Below are positions 8,650 through 19,976 of a stretch of DNA of 64,000 bases, in pieces. Origin of the DNA: Microbotryomycetes sp. JL201 (Eukaryota; Basidiomycota; Microbotryomycetes); contig JAQYUZ010000023.1 in the NCBI GenBank assembly GCA_033819885.1, forward strand, positions 1 to 64,000, in the 5' to 3' direction. The notes under the pieces are model-generated. The model saw only the letters and a program-made list of their open reading frames with translations, did not search any database and was not told the DNA's origin. Numbering within the stretch: the stretch's first letter is position 1; every line of letters begins with the position of its first letter. Both the position numbers and the translations under genes were made by a program.

Positions 8650-11109
8650 GTGACATTGCGCTAATGACTGCGTCTTGTATCAACTAGTTTGTTGACCGTT
8701 CAATCTCGCGCGAGACGACTCTCTGCACGTGCCCACGCCGTGTCTCCAAACGTCGATCAAAATTGTGCACGCAAACACTCGTGACCGATATTGCGACCTC
8801 CGCTAGCGTCAAAGACGGGAAAAGCGTAGAGGAAAGGATCTGCATATTTGGTCCCCGAAGACGACGAGATAACCGGGCTTCTAGATCGAAAGCGACAGTG
8901 CCTTTGCGCCACCGCGCCACCGCCGCGAGCACGTACACGCCCGCGCGAGGTGGTTGATGCAGACTCGATGCATGAATTCTATCATGACAGACAGACAGAT
9001 TACCGGAGGTATACATACAGATCTCAACATCGAGGGACTTTTTTTCGTTTACGAGGTAAAGTGTCGGTGCGCCACTCATTTTGTCGAGCTGGATGGATGA
9101 GCTCCTCGATGTTCCATTATTTTGCGACGTGAACGACTCGCGCGAACGTCGCTGTACGAGGAAATAGTTGTCCACGCCTCGAGGTTGCCACCTTCACAGC
9201 GGCAGCAGAACCATATTTCGGTTCCTTCCGCGGCTCGACTGATCTACAGATGATCCCTACGCTTCCTCTGAGCAGTACAAAGCCCGGTTGCCCATCGAAT
9301 TTATTCTCAGGGCGGAGCTCGAGTCGACGAGGGCCTGGGCCTGTCTTTACGCTCGGGCCTCGTCAAGCGAGTCGAGCCTGAACTGGCCTGGCGCGGAAAC
9401 CCGAGCATTGCAATCAAGTCGAGGGGCTCCCGGCGGATGCAAACCTAGTCGCAGGGATCTCATGACGTGTCAGATGCATCGGCGACCAGGAAACAAAATA
9501 GATTACGCCAGATCCCGAGAATCTGGACCGTGCTCCAGTGCCAGTGCGAGGAATACGCGCGCAAGCATTGGGATCGTTCAAAGAACTTGAGCGAGGAAAC
9601 GAAAATCGTAAAGAGCTTGCGGCCTGTCGCCCAAGAGACGTCGACGCCGGGATATTTGCAAAAGTGCGCAGTGGCGCACGCGGCTGCCAGCCAAACACTT
9701 ACAGGATCCTGCGAGCCAGGAAACGCTCCAGCTTCCCTGATCATGGGAATGTTTTCTATTGTCAATGGCATACCACTGGATGTTTGCCGACCGTGCTTTC
9801 CCTCGATCGGGCTGTCAATTCATCATGCAAACAATCATTTATTCCGGAGATTTTTTTTTTTTGCTGCTACAGAATACGTTCGCCAACAGTCACAAGCAAC
9901 ACTTTGATCAAGCCATGGACGCTGATATGACACGACGCACAACGCTTGCACTCGCTTCAAGATAGCTCACGGGGCCCAGAAGCTTCTGACAGTAGCGCCA
10001 GCATGATGTGATGCTCACCTGCCAATCCGTTATGGAACGCCCTCGACAAGCCATATAACGTCGTTTCGGAACGCAGTCGGGCTCGCGAGCCAGCAGCGAG
10101 GGAATAACCGAGCAGGCCCAGGCTCGGGTTGTCATGTGTACAAAGAGCAGGAATTGACATTCCATGGTTCGACCTCGATGCGACATGATGCATATGTACA
10201 TGCGATCAATAGCCATGAAGCCGCAGACACGGTTGGGATGACGTCGGTCGATCGCTTTACCGTTTTCTGAGAGTGACGTTTGTAATCTTGAATACGACGA
10301 ATTCGTAGACAGGATTAGTGGGCCGGGCTTTAAATCGAAATCGACGAATTGCTGCGCTGTCCGCTGGCGGCCCTTGGCTGTCGCAGCGTTCCGGATTCGA
10401 TCATATACAAAAGACGCACGCACCTGATCCGCCCGACCCGCATCGCACCGAGACGGTGCAAGTGTGAGAAAGCCAGTGCGTGCGCGAGTGTGCGAGTGTG
10501 CGCTCGTTCGACGATCGAGTTCACGAGTGCGCCGAAGGGCGATCGCCCTGCCAGCCCGCACGCGGTCCGTTTGGAGCACCCGGAAGCCGACATCGCAATC
10601 GCACTCGCAAAGGTGTTGTTTTAAAAGAGTACGTTGCGGACTCACGACGTCCGTTTGCAATCGTGTGCGGTTTGTCTGGGTTGGACTGGGCTCGCACGAT
10701 CTCGTTCGACGTTGGCGAGGCGAGGCGATCAGCTTGCAACGGGCGCATTCCCGGCACTGCGTAGCGGACCCTCCAACTTGGCCGCACGAGTCTCTTTGTG
10801 CGGTTCAGTGTGCTGTGTATGACCCGCATCGCGCAGATCGCAATGCTCGGTGTATGCTCGCCCGCAGCGCCCGCAACCTACACATCTGCCTGTCCGCCGT
10901 CTTGCACGCTCAATTGTTGATATTGACTGCGTTCTGTGCAGGCGCATCCGCCTATTCACAGACCGTTTGACCACTCTCGGACTGGTGCACGCCACAGCAC
11001 GGCACCGCACAAAAGTCACGCTGTAACAAGTCAGTGCCACGTGCCGAGGCCATAGTGATTCGGTGTCTCACGTCGTTAATCATTCTCACAGCTTCGATAC
11101 CTTTGCAGC
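8650..11109. other. 2.4 kb without a confident gene
   Basis: Several ORFs of 90-250 codons overlap on both strands, none with a recognised domain and none clearly dominant. The best gene-like hint is a minus-strand ORF beginning at 9771 with a good GTAAGT donor at about 9702. A TATA-like TATACAAAAG lies near 10395. The right end must carry the promoter and 5' leader of the histidine kinase, and CTTTGCAG immediately before its ATG could be a 5'-UTR splice acceptor. Confidence 0.5.
9414..9771 (-). CDS. Possible spliced hypothetical gene
   Basis: A minus-strand frame starting at 9771 reads MPLTIENIPMIREAGAFPG and meets a consensus GTAAGT donor. Two possible acceptors downstream (a GGCAG and a GCGACAG) both lead into the frame containing AASSLRFSFP, which stays open to 9414. 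The product is not recognised and the opposite strand is also open here, so coding is uncertain. Confidence 0.2.
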
Positions 11110-14100
11110 ATGGCAAAACCTCCACCGTTTCTGCGGACCCAGTCGAGTCCGACGCTCGGGCCACAAGCGCTGTCGCCGTCGTCACGCCAGGCACTCGCAG
11201 ACACTGTCCTGGACAGCCTACCCTTACCGCATGTCGTCGTCTCTCCGACACTGGCAATTCACTCGATCAACTCTGCGGCGAGAGCAGCATTCGGCTTTCC
11301 CAAACACCGCACGCCGTTCGACAGCCAGCTCGACAAGGCTGGTGCCGCCAAAATGCTGTTTGCGGCAAAAGACGCGAAAGATGCTGCTGACGAAGAGCTG
11401 CTGCAGCAACTAGCCAGCATTGCCAACGCGACTGAACGGGATTGGAGTTCGGGCGAGGCGGTCGAGTTGCGCAGTGCCCTCGGCATGAGCTGGTGGGCCG
11501 AAGTCAGAGTGCAAGCCATCAGACCAGACGCGGCAGCCGACCCTGCACCGCGCATCGCCGACTCGCGACGCGGCAGCAAACTCGACCTGGTCGAGTGGAG
11601 CCTGACTTCGAGCTCGAACCCGCCGACGAGCTTTGACAGCAGCGCGGACGGGTCTGGGACGGCCACGCCGGCGCTTTCAAACTCGGACAACTGCGAATGG
11701 TATTCGATCTTACTCCTTAGGCCACTGCCAGCCCGGTCGTTAGCGTCGCCTCCTCCGGGTGGCGCACCAACCCGGCAACCGTCGCCGCCGCGAATCACAG
11801 ATCCAACAGCCGACCAGACGCCGACTTTGGCTTCGAGCCAGTCACTCAATCCGTTTAGCCAACCTGTGCAGCCTCACGCCCCCGGAGGCAACCAGCCAGC
11901 GACCATCGACCCTATCGACAAGAGTGCAACGGCGACGCGTTCCAAGAACCCGTTGCGGCTGTCGGCGCTGCCGTCGCCAGCGACGCCGCCGTTGTCGAGC
12001 GCAGGAACGGGCTCGAGCAGGTCGAGCAGAGGTTCAATGCTCTCGAACGGCACGATTGCGACAACGAGCAGTTTCCAGACGAGCATTCACTCGCAAGCGC
12101 CTTCGACGCCACCACGACCCGTCTTACCTTCTGGTTTGCCGACAGAACTCTTGGGCATGGGCATATCAGTCACAAGCGCCGGCATTCAGCTGTCCCAAAG
12201 TGTACCGATTGAATCTGTGAATCGCGAGGACATATCTTCTGGCTCACCAACCATGTCGTCAAATTTGGCCGTCCGCCGTGGCTCGTCGCCTCGGCCTCAC
12301 GTCTTGCCACCCCCACCCGAACCCGTCCAGCCGAAAAAGCCAGAACCGATCGACTTGCTCAAATTGGCGGCGCTCTCCAGTCTGCCGAAAACGGGCGTCA
12401 TCGTGTCCGACTCCGAGTTGGCTTATGGTTTTGTCAACGACCTCGCGCGCGAGATTCTCATGGGCGTGCCCGCGACAAGAAACTCGACGTCGCCCGGTCC
12501 AAAGCATCGACCTGAGCATCTCTCAGACTGGTGGAACGCAGGGTTCTGGAGCGCGGACGACGCATGGTCTTCTCTATCGTCTGGAACGGCAACGACGGTG
12601 TCCGGAGGCGAGAACCGATCGTTCTTCCCGCCAGGTTCAAGTCATTCGGACGGTCGTGCAAACCCATTCGAAGGCAAAGACCTAATGCACAGCGCCATTA
12701 TTGCGTCAGGCGAAGCTCAACGGATTGAAGGCGGCGGCAAAAACTCGCTGCGTGTTGGACGACCTTCGGACAGCAACAGGTACCGCACGACGATTGCAGC
12801 CATCCTGGCACGAAGTTTGATCAATGAAGAGAAGCGAGAAGCTGCCATGTGGGGTAACGACGCAAAAGGACGCTGGGCCGCCGCCGGAGAAGTGCCGCCG
12901 ACTCAGGGCGTCGATTCGTCTTCACCGACCGCCAACCCTGCCGGACCTTCGTTCGTCGGTGTCGGTACAAAGACTGGCAAGAAGCCCTACAAAGTTTACG
13001 ACAGCACATTCTCGCAGCGCATCATCGATCCATTCGAGCCGTTGCTCGAAATTTGCGCGCGCAAGGGCGAGCAGCCTCCGCAAGTCGAAAGCGACGAGGA
13101 TGACGATTCGGCCGCGTCGGGCATGATTGTCGGCATCGAAGTCGAAGTGTGGGAGACGGACAATGCGCCCACTCCAGACGGGACATTTACAAAGGTGTCT
13201 GGCGCATCGTCGAGGCGGAAACGTGTTCGCAGGCGTTTGATTGAGATCACGGCGGCACCGATTCTCGCTCCGACAATGGCAGGAGACGTGCCCCAGCATC
13301 TAGGTGGCATGTTGCTGTTGAAAGACGTTACGGACGACAGCAAGCGGCTTGGCGCCTTGCAACACGGCAGCAGGCTGCTGCTCAAAGACGGCGTGAGGCG
13401 AAAGAAAAAGTCGGCCGGCGACGCGTATTTCAAGCAGGTCCGTCGAACGTAAAATCCGTGTCGGCACGCCGCTTCTGACCTCGTTGCCTTGCAGATTATC
13501 GACAACATGCCCCAGATGGTGTGGACGACAACGCCGTTGGGCTCGCACGACTTTTTCAATCAAAACTGGTACGACTTTACCGGTCTCGAGCCAGAGCAGT
13601 CACTCGGCGTCGGATGGCAGTCGCCGTTCCATGAAGGTGCGTTGCCCCCACCCTTTCTCTCGTCCCTGCTGACTCGATAGCTACGCAGACGACATGCCGG
13701 TGGCCGTCACGGCTTGGACGCACTCGCTCGAGACGGGCGACCCTTACTCGGTCGAGTATAGGTGTCGGAGAGCGGACGGCGTCTGGCGGTGGATGCTCGG
13801 TCGCGCTTTGCCGCTGCGATCCATCACGGGAGAGATCCAGGCTTGGTTCGGAACGCAAGTCGACGTTTGAATGCTATTGATCCGTTCGTTGCTGACAATG
13901 GCCGGCTACAGATGTACCGACGTGGAAGAGTTTGTTCAGATCCGATCTGAACTCGCCAAGACACAGGAACAGTTCCGAGCCATTATCGAAGGCGCAGACG
14001 TCCTCATCTATGCCGTCGACAAGGAAGAGCGAATCACATATTTTTCACATCCAAAAACAGCCATTCTGCGGGGTCAAGACCTCGTCGGCAAAAAGTTACG

Positions 14101-16114
14101 AGAACTGTGGCCAGAATCGCCATTGCTCCACGATATTTCCAAGATACTGTCGGGCGAGCTCGTGAGTAGCGCCCTCCAAGCTCGGAGAACATCTCTGACC
14201 TTGTCATCTGATTAGCCTCGCGCGCGGTTAGAGTGGGTGCCGAGCATGCAAGACTCGAGGCAGTTTTTCCGTTGTTCTGTCAGTCCGACCAGTCATCGCC
14301 GAGCAAGAACTGACAAAAGACTGTCCTGCCAGCTCACACCTTTGACCGAGCCCCGACCGGACGGCCGGACAGAGATAGTCGGCGCCGTCGTCGTTGCCAC
14401 AGACGTCACCGATCTCAACTTGGCGCAAGAGCGATTGCGACAGTCGTACGAGGACCGCGCACGACTGCAGGCGTCCGAGGCCGCTGCAAACGAAGCTTCG
14501 CGACTCAAGTCGTCGTTCGTCGCCAACATTTCGCACGAGATCAGGACGCCGATCGCGGGCATGATTGGCATGGCAGAGTTGCTGCTTGACGAGACGACTT
14601 TGGCAGAGTCGCACCGACAGGCCGTCAGCAAGATTATGCGGTCTGGAGAAATTCTGCTCGAGATGGTCGGCATGGTTCTCGTAAGCTTTCCTCTGCTGAA
14701 TCCAACTGCCTCCCCGGGCTTGACAGCCATCGATTTGCAGGACATGGGCAAAGTCGAAGCCGGCAAGCTCGACCTCGAACATCGTGCATTCAAACTTGAC
14801 GACATTGCTGGCGACGCTCGCATCTTTTCAATCGCGGCCATCAAAAAGAACCTCGAGTTTGTCGAAGACCTCGACCGTGTCTTTGGCGGGTCCGTCCTCG
14901 GTGACATGCCCCGTCTGCGTCAGGTCTTGTCCAATTTGCTGTCAAACGCCATCAAGTTTACGAAAGAGGGTCGCGTCGTGTTTCGAATGAAGCAAGAGGC
15001 CGAAACAAGACATGTCGTCACTATTCGTTTCGAGGTTGAAGACACCGGCGTTGGAATCAAGGAAGACGCGATCCCGTTGCTATTCAAGCCATTCCAGTGA
15101 GTCTCTCGATCGCGGATACTTCAGGCCCGACGCTGAGTTCTCGCAAAAAAAAACAGACAAGCAGACGCTTCGACGGCTCGCCAGTTCGGTGGCACAGGTC
15201 TGGGCTTGTGCATTGCCAAGAACGTACGTCGGTTCTCTGGCTCCGATGTGCGCTTGCTGATTCGCACATATAGCTCACCGAACTCATGGGCGGTACAATC
15301 ACGCTTGATTCGAAATACGGCGTCGGCACGAAAATGACTGTCGTCGTGCCGTTCGAGAAGGCGCCAATGACGCTTGTCGACATGCCTGCGCCGTCACTCC
15401 AGACGAGTGCGGACCTTGTGCGCGAAGATACTTGGATTCTCGTGACGGACGACAATGAGCTGAATCGCGAAATTATTACCAAAACTCTAACCAAAAGTAC
15501 GTTTGTGCGGGTGAGCGAGCAAGCGATTGCACGCAGACTGACTAGCGGATGCAGTGCGGTTCAATGTCGAGAGCGCTTCCGACGGCATCGAGGCAATCGA
15601 GGCCGTTCATCGACGACACTTTGATCTCGTCTTGATGGACGGGCAGATGCACAACATGGACGGTTACGAAGCAACTCGCCGCATCCGCGCTTCAAACGAT
15701 CCTGCTGTCGCGCGCGTTAAAATCATTGCTTTGACGGCTTCGGCAATCCAAGGCGACCGCGAACGGGCGCTCGAGGCCGGCATGACGGATTATTTGAGCA
15801 AACCTGTTCGGTCGAAAGTGCTCGAGTCAATGATTATCAAACACTTGGCTCCTCCGCCGTCTTTGTCCCGCCGCGGTTCAGGGTCAGCCACTCCTGGCAA
15901 AGAAACTGTCGCGCTCATGTCGATGGATTTCTCGCCTGTGCTTACCGTCGACAAGGCCAACCCGGATTCGGCAAGGATCCCGTCTCATCCGACGTACAGT
16001 GCCGAACACGTCACATCACCGCAATTGCCGTCGCCGTCACACTCGACAGGGTCCGATGATACGGTGACGCCGCAGTTGGCGCAAGGTCCACCAGTGCCTG
16101 CACCAGCGCAATGA
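11110..16114 (+). CDS. Hybrid sensor histidine kinase with PAS domains
   Basis: Predicted 1500-residue soluble two-component hybrid kinase. Ten exons join in frame (ends of the first and last at 13437 and 15555). The first 775 residues are Ser/Pro-rich with a PAS-like segment near residue 35 and another near 430. A clear PAS/PAC follows (WTTTPLGSHDFFNQNWYDFTG then WRWMLGRALPL and WFGTCTDV), then another PAS. The dimerisation H box is ANISHEIRTP. ATP-binding boxes are NLLSNAIKFT, DTGVGI, FQQADASTARQFGGTGLGLC. The C-terminal receiver has DDNE, the phospho-acceptor in LVLMDGQMHNMDG and the lysine in LSKPV. No transmembrane helix is seen, so it probably senses a cytosolic signal and feeds an Ypd1-like phosphorelay. 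One intron (13855-13911) is GC-AG. Confidence 0.93.
13855..13911 (+). other. GC-AG intron in the histidine kinase gene
   Basis: The PAC motif WFGT-CTDVEEF is restored only if the exon ends at 13854 and the intron begins GCAAGT. The resulting codon is split AC|A (Thr). A GCTGAC branch-site candidate lies 20 bases before the AG. Reading through instead gives a stop within five codons. Confidence 0.85.
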
Positions 16115-16268
16115 ACGCCCCACCTCTCCAGCTCCATTGTCTGCGGACACTTTTGCATTGTTGTATTTGTCATTCTTGCAGCGAGTTCACACACGTCTCG
16201 TCTTGGAAACAATCATGGCAACATTTTGGCGAATACGAGTACAACAAGCAGACACCGGGTCGTTTGAT

Positions 16269-17278
16269 TTATTTTCGCGCAAGCATCTTTTTCTTGCGCT
16301 TTGTCATTGTCAGCCGGTCCTTTTTTTGTTGTTTTGTCATTTTCGGTTTCATTTGAGGTGCGTTCTTGACTCGTCTCTTGCTTGACGCGCTCGTGCTTGT
16401 CGTCTTTGTTGGCGCGCTCGATTTCGTCGTCGGTGCGACCGTGTCCGCATCCGCGTGGGCAGACAAGGCCGGACTCGGAGACCGTGAGAGAGAGAATGGT
16501 TCGACCGTCACGGTCGTCACGAGGTCGTCTGCCTCGTAATTCGTCTGGTCCGGTTCGTCCTCGTCCGAGTCATTGCCACTGGCGCTTTCGCTTTCGTCGC
16601 CGCTCTCGGCGTCTAGACAGTCGTTGCGCGCGCGTGACAAGACAATCAGATCCAAACATATAACAGAACTTGCGAGTGCTCACTGACCCCCATACAACAT
16701 TTTGGCTTGCTTGACATTGTCGGCCGCGCGCTGCTTGCGCTCTTCGCGCACCTGAAGATTTCCGAGTCGTTTGTATGTTCAGTTGCTTGCCCGTCTTACC
16801 TGCCTCGGGATGCGCATGCAACGCCGAGCACAGACGCTCGCCGCAATGCTCGGCGATGCCCTTGGTTGCCGTCCAGCGGATCGTGCTGGTCCAGCTCGAG
16901 GCGACAGACATGCAAGACCAACTCACAGCATTTCTGGCCTCTCTGCGCTCGTCCTTTTCGCGTTGTATGGCTCGTTGGCGCGTCGCCTCTTTCCGTTGCT
17001 TCTTGCGCTTTGAAAAGCCCGTCAAGTACTCTCTACAAGCGTCGAATCACTTAGCCACATATTCAAAAACACCATCATAATTCTATTCAGACGTCTCAAA
17101 TTGCCAGCCGTGGCAAGAGCCTCGGGTTTCGGCGACGAGCGACAGACTTGTGCTCGTCGGGCGACAACGATGGCACTCACGCTCGTTTGTCGTCATCCCA
17201 GACGACTTCTTTCACTTTCGGAACTTTGATCGGCCGGCCGTTCGTCGAGCTCTTGGTCTTTCGTTTCGGCGCAGGCAT
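16269..17278 (-). CDS. RRP17: Ribosome biogenesis protein Rrp17/Nop25 (NOL12 family)
   Basis: Nucleolar protein of the NOL12/Rrp17 family, involved in pre-rRNA 5' processing in large-subunit production. Minus-strand exons are 17181-17278, 16927-17032, 16688-16751 and 16269-16612, joining to 203 residues. The family core is KEVVWDDDKRAEYLTGFSKRK, followed by a long basic coiled coil (QRKEATRQRAIQREKDERREARNA, split into two exons) and REERKQRAADNVKQAK. The middle is acidic and Ser-rich and the C-terminus is a lysine-rich tail ending in KKKMLARK. Its start codon lies about 130 bases from the CAF16 stop codon, in the same orientation. Confidence 0.82.
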
Positions 17279-17405
17279 GGTGGACGCACGAAGGAGATTG
17301 GCGCAAAGTTTCGGAAGGTGGCATGTTGAAAAGCACAAGTTTAATGCAAAAGATACAAGAGACAACACGTCTGGATGAACAGAGCGTCTAATCAGGCAAG
17401 CATTG

Positions 17406-19054
17406 TCACGATCCATAGTCGTATCTGCAACGAGCAAACTCGATCGCGTCAGCAGCGAAACCGGTGTTGACACAACAAGGCCTGCAAGCGCTACTCACTT
17501 TCGGTAAAATGTCTCCGAGTCGGTAGGAATGTCTTGATGGTCTTTTGCACCACGTTTCCTTCGTCCTCCGATAGCAATCTCCTTGTCAATCCTGACTTGC
17601 TTATCCTGAGTCAGCCAAGCAAGCGCCAGCTCAAGCAATTTGCTACCGGGTCGCTCAGGATCTTCCATCTTTTCGCGCACGCCCATCGGAACGCCAGGGA
17701 CCGTCGCCGTCCGGTCGTCTTGCGGAAACACGACGGGCCAGGCAAGGGGAGAAGGAGGCAGGGTCGATCCGAGTTGGAGGTGGCACAGGTGTGTCGGAAA
17801 AGAGTCCAAGCCGTCAAAGATGTGAGTGGCGTACAAGATGGTTGCCTGGCGCGTTTCAGTCTCTTCGATCAAAAAGTTGAGAAGGCGGGAGCGCACGAGC
17901 ACATCCAAGTCGACAGTAACCTACGTGCGCGGCACATAGCGTCAGCACTCCCGCAGCATCGAGCGTTCACAATCACTCACTTCGTCAAGCAAAAGCAAGT
18001 CCCATGGTGCCATGAGGCCGCTGACGATCTGCACTCGTCGTCGCTCTCCGTCCGAGATCTGCACCGCGAAATGTCAGGCCCGCGTGGTAGTGTGCAGTGG
18101 CACATCTAGGTTACCTCGTGCATGTGCCAGTCGAGGTCGACGTCCCTGTAGTCAGTCATGTTGGTTTTGAGTCGCCACGCTTGGACGCAGACGAATTCAG
18201 CAAGACGTACAAGATGTCGAGCAAGCGGTCACGCCTGTCTCTGTGCCTGTAGCCCCCAACGGAATCTCTGTCGACCAGCGACTGTTCAGCCAATGTCCCC
18301 TTTGAGAAGGAGAGTGGGTCGAGCGTACAGAAAATGAGATACGACCAGATCTGATCTCACGACGGGGTTTGAAGCCCATTCAGTGCCTGCGCAACGACCA
18401 CGTACGGACGAGTAAGCTTAGACACTTCTGAGACGAGCAATATGTGCTGCGAGCTGACCTAGATACGTCACTCCTGATGGAGTGTTGAAAAAGACGTCCT
18501 GTCCGAGCACTTTGGCTCCAGACCGAGTCATTTTCTTTCCAGCGAGGATCTGAAGGAGCGTCGATTTTCCTGTGCAGCATTTGGAAAACAAGCAAGTACA
18601 TAGCGTCAAGTCGATGTCAGCTCCAAGGTTGACATAGGGTGCGCAGGACTTGACAGTGCCGAAATTGCAAGACAAAGTGCCAATCGCCAAAGTACAAACT
18701 CCAGGCACAGTTTCAGACCCGCACGCTACAAACACAAGCACAACTGGGCAACTTGCTGCGCCGCCAGCTGCATGTTATGTGCGCGGTCGATGACGACATG
18801 GTGCCCTGGCGATCCTGTGAGAATCCGGCGGCAGGGCGGCTGCAGTCTCGGCGAGCTGTCATGTACAACCATGCCCCTGAAGCCTACTGACCTGCCCCGT
18901 TGGCACCGACCAGGATGCACCTCGAGCCCGGTGCGAGGTTCAGATCGACATTGTCGAGCACTCTTGTCGTCACGTCGCTCGCCACTTGGGTGTAGCTGAA
19001 TGACAAGTGCTCAACTTGCATCGCGAGCGGCGCCGGCGTGCCGTGTGCGGCCAT
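17406..19054 (-). CDS. CAF16: CAF16-type ABC ATPase
   Basis: Single-domain, soluble ABC ATPase of the Caf16 family, linked in yeast to the CCR4-NOT complex. Eight exons join to 312 residues. The Walker A motif VGANGAGKSTLLQ is split by a 322-nt intron (18570-18891). [18 protein letters not shown] block, the signature motif [11 protein letters not shown], Walker [14 protein letters not shown] and the switch histidine in ATHIFDG follow in order. The final exon (17406-17424) encodes only KYDYGS and a stop, which resembles the ends of fungal homologues and replaces an earlier in-frame TGA at 17495. An upstream in-frame ATG at 19108 is an alternative start. Confidence 0.9.
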
Positions 19055-19269
19055 CGTTGTCGTAGCACGCAAACGGTCGCAAGGCGCAGCGCGTTTGACG
19101 ATCGACAATCTTCCAAATGAAATAGCTGCAAGCTGAACAAGGGCTGATCCAATTATCCGTACTTTATTAACACCGTCGTCTTTCTGTACTTGAGCACCAC
19201 TAATTCCGAGTCACGTGCCGGCGCGGTTCTCGTTCCTGTTTGCCGCGGCGCGCGCCTTCTCGTCTGGCA
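19055..19269. promoter_or_regulatory. Divergent region between CAF16 and APC11
   Basis: About 215 bases separate the two start codons. No recognisable motif was seen, but both promoters must overlap here. Confidence 0.45.
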
Positions 19270-19825
19270 ATGAAAATCACAATCAATCACTACCACGCGA
19301 TCGCAGTGTGGCGGTGGAATCTCAAGCACAAGCATCCATCTATGGCAACTGCAGCCAACGCCGACGCCGCCAAGCACGAAACCGAGGACGATGCGGACGA
19401 AGACGACGAGGATGACGACGATGACGTGTGTGGAATCTGTCGAGTCGCGTTCGATGGGTGTTGTCCCGAGTGCAAAGTCCCTGGCGACAGTTGTCCGCTC
19501 AGTTGAGTCTCGTGCGGTCGAGTGTGTGACTGCATCGCCTTGACATGTCACACCTCTTGTCTGTAGTATGGGGAGAATGTACACACGTGTTTCACATGCA
19601 TTGCCTGCTCAAGTGGCTGTCGACGGACTCTTCCAAGCAACAATGTCCTCTCGATAGGCGTCCATGGGGTCAGTCTCCACGCGCACAAAGCATTCCTAGT
19701 ATTCACAACTCGAAAATCATCTGCTTGCAGTCACGGTGGGCTCAGAAACGGAAACAACGAAACAGCACCGTGGCGCAGACACGAGTCGGTCCACGGTCGA
19801 TACGAGCATGACAGTCGACTCGTGA
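19270..19825 (+). CDS. APC11: Anaphase-promoting complex RING-H2 subunit Apc11
   Basis: Catalytic RING subunit of the anaphase-promoting complex, which ubiquitinates cyclins and securin. Exons 19270-19501, 19567-19668 and 19731-19825 give 142 residues. The start MKITINHYHAIAVWRW, then CGICRVAFDGCCPECKVPGD, CPLIWGECTHVFHMHC and LLKWLSTDSSKQQCPLD are the APC11 pattern. Two oddities stand out. First, 35-40 residues rich in Asp/Glu separate the first tryptophan motif from the RING. Second, the final zinc pair reads CPLD rather than CPMC. The tail after RRPW is Ser/Thr-rich. Rbx1 also has CPLD, but the CCPECKVPGD segment and HFMHC-like FHMHC assign this to APC11. Confidence 0.9.
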
Positions 19826-19976
19826 CGACCCTTGCATTGTTTGATGTCTATATTATGTTGTAATTTTGCCTTTTGATCTCGAGCGCGAGAAACCGCTCGT
19901 GTTTGGAATATCGCATTCGACAACAACAACAACAAGAACAGCAAAATCAACAGGCGAAGACTACAACAAGCTGATC

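Noticed and set aside
9908-10660. 250-codon minus-strand ORF
   Set aside because: Composition is arginine-rich and irregular, no domain is recognised and it overlaps other equally open frames.
10464-10970. 168-codon plus-strand ORF upstream of the histidine kinase
   Set aside because: No recognisable motif; rich in Arg and Cys as expected of chance frames in GC-rich DNA.
17495-17497. TGA at 17495 as the CAF16 stop
   Set aside because: It overlaps a GTGAGT donor, and splicing gives an ending like other fungal homologues.
19270-19825. Assignment of the RING gene to Rbx1 because of CPLD
   Set aside because: The rest of the RING (CGICRVAFDGCCPECKVPGD, FHMHC) is that of APC11, and Rbx1 lacks these segments.
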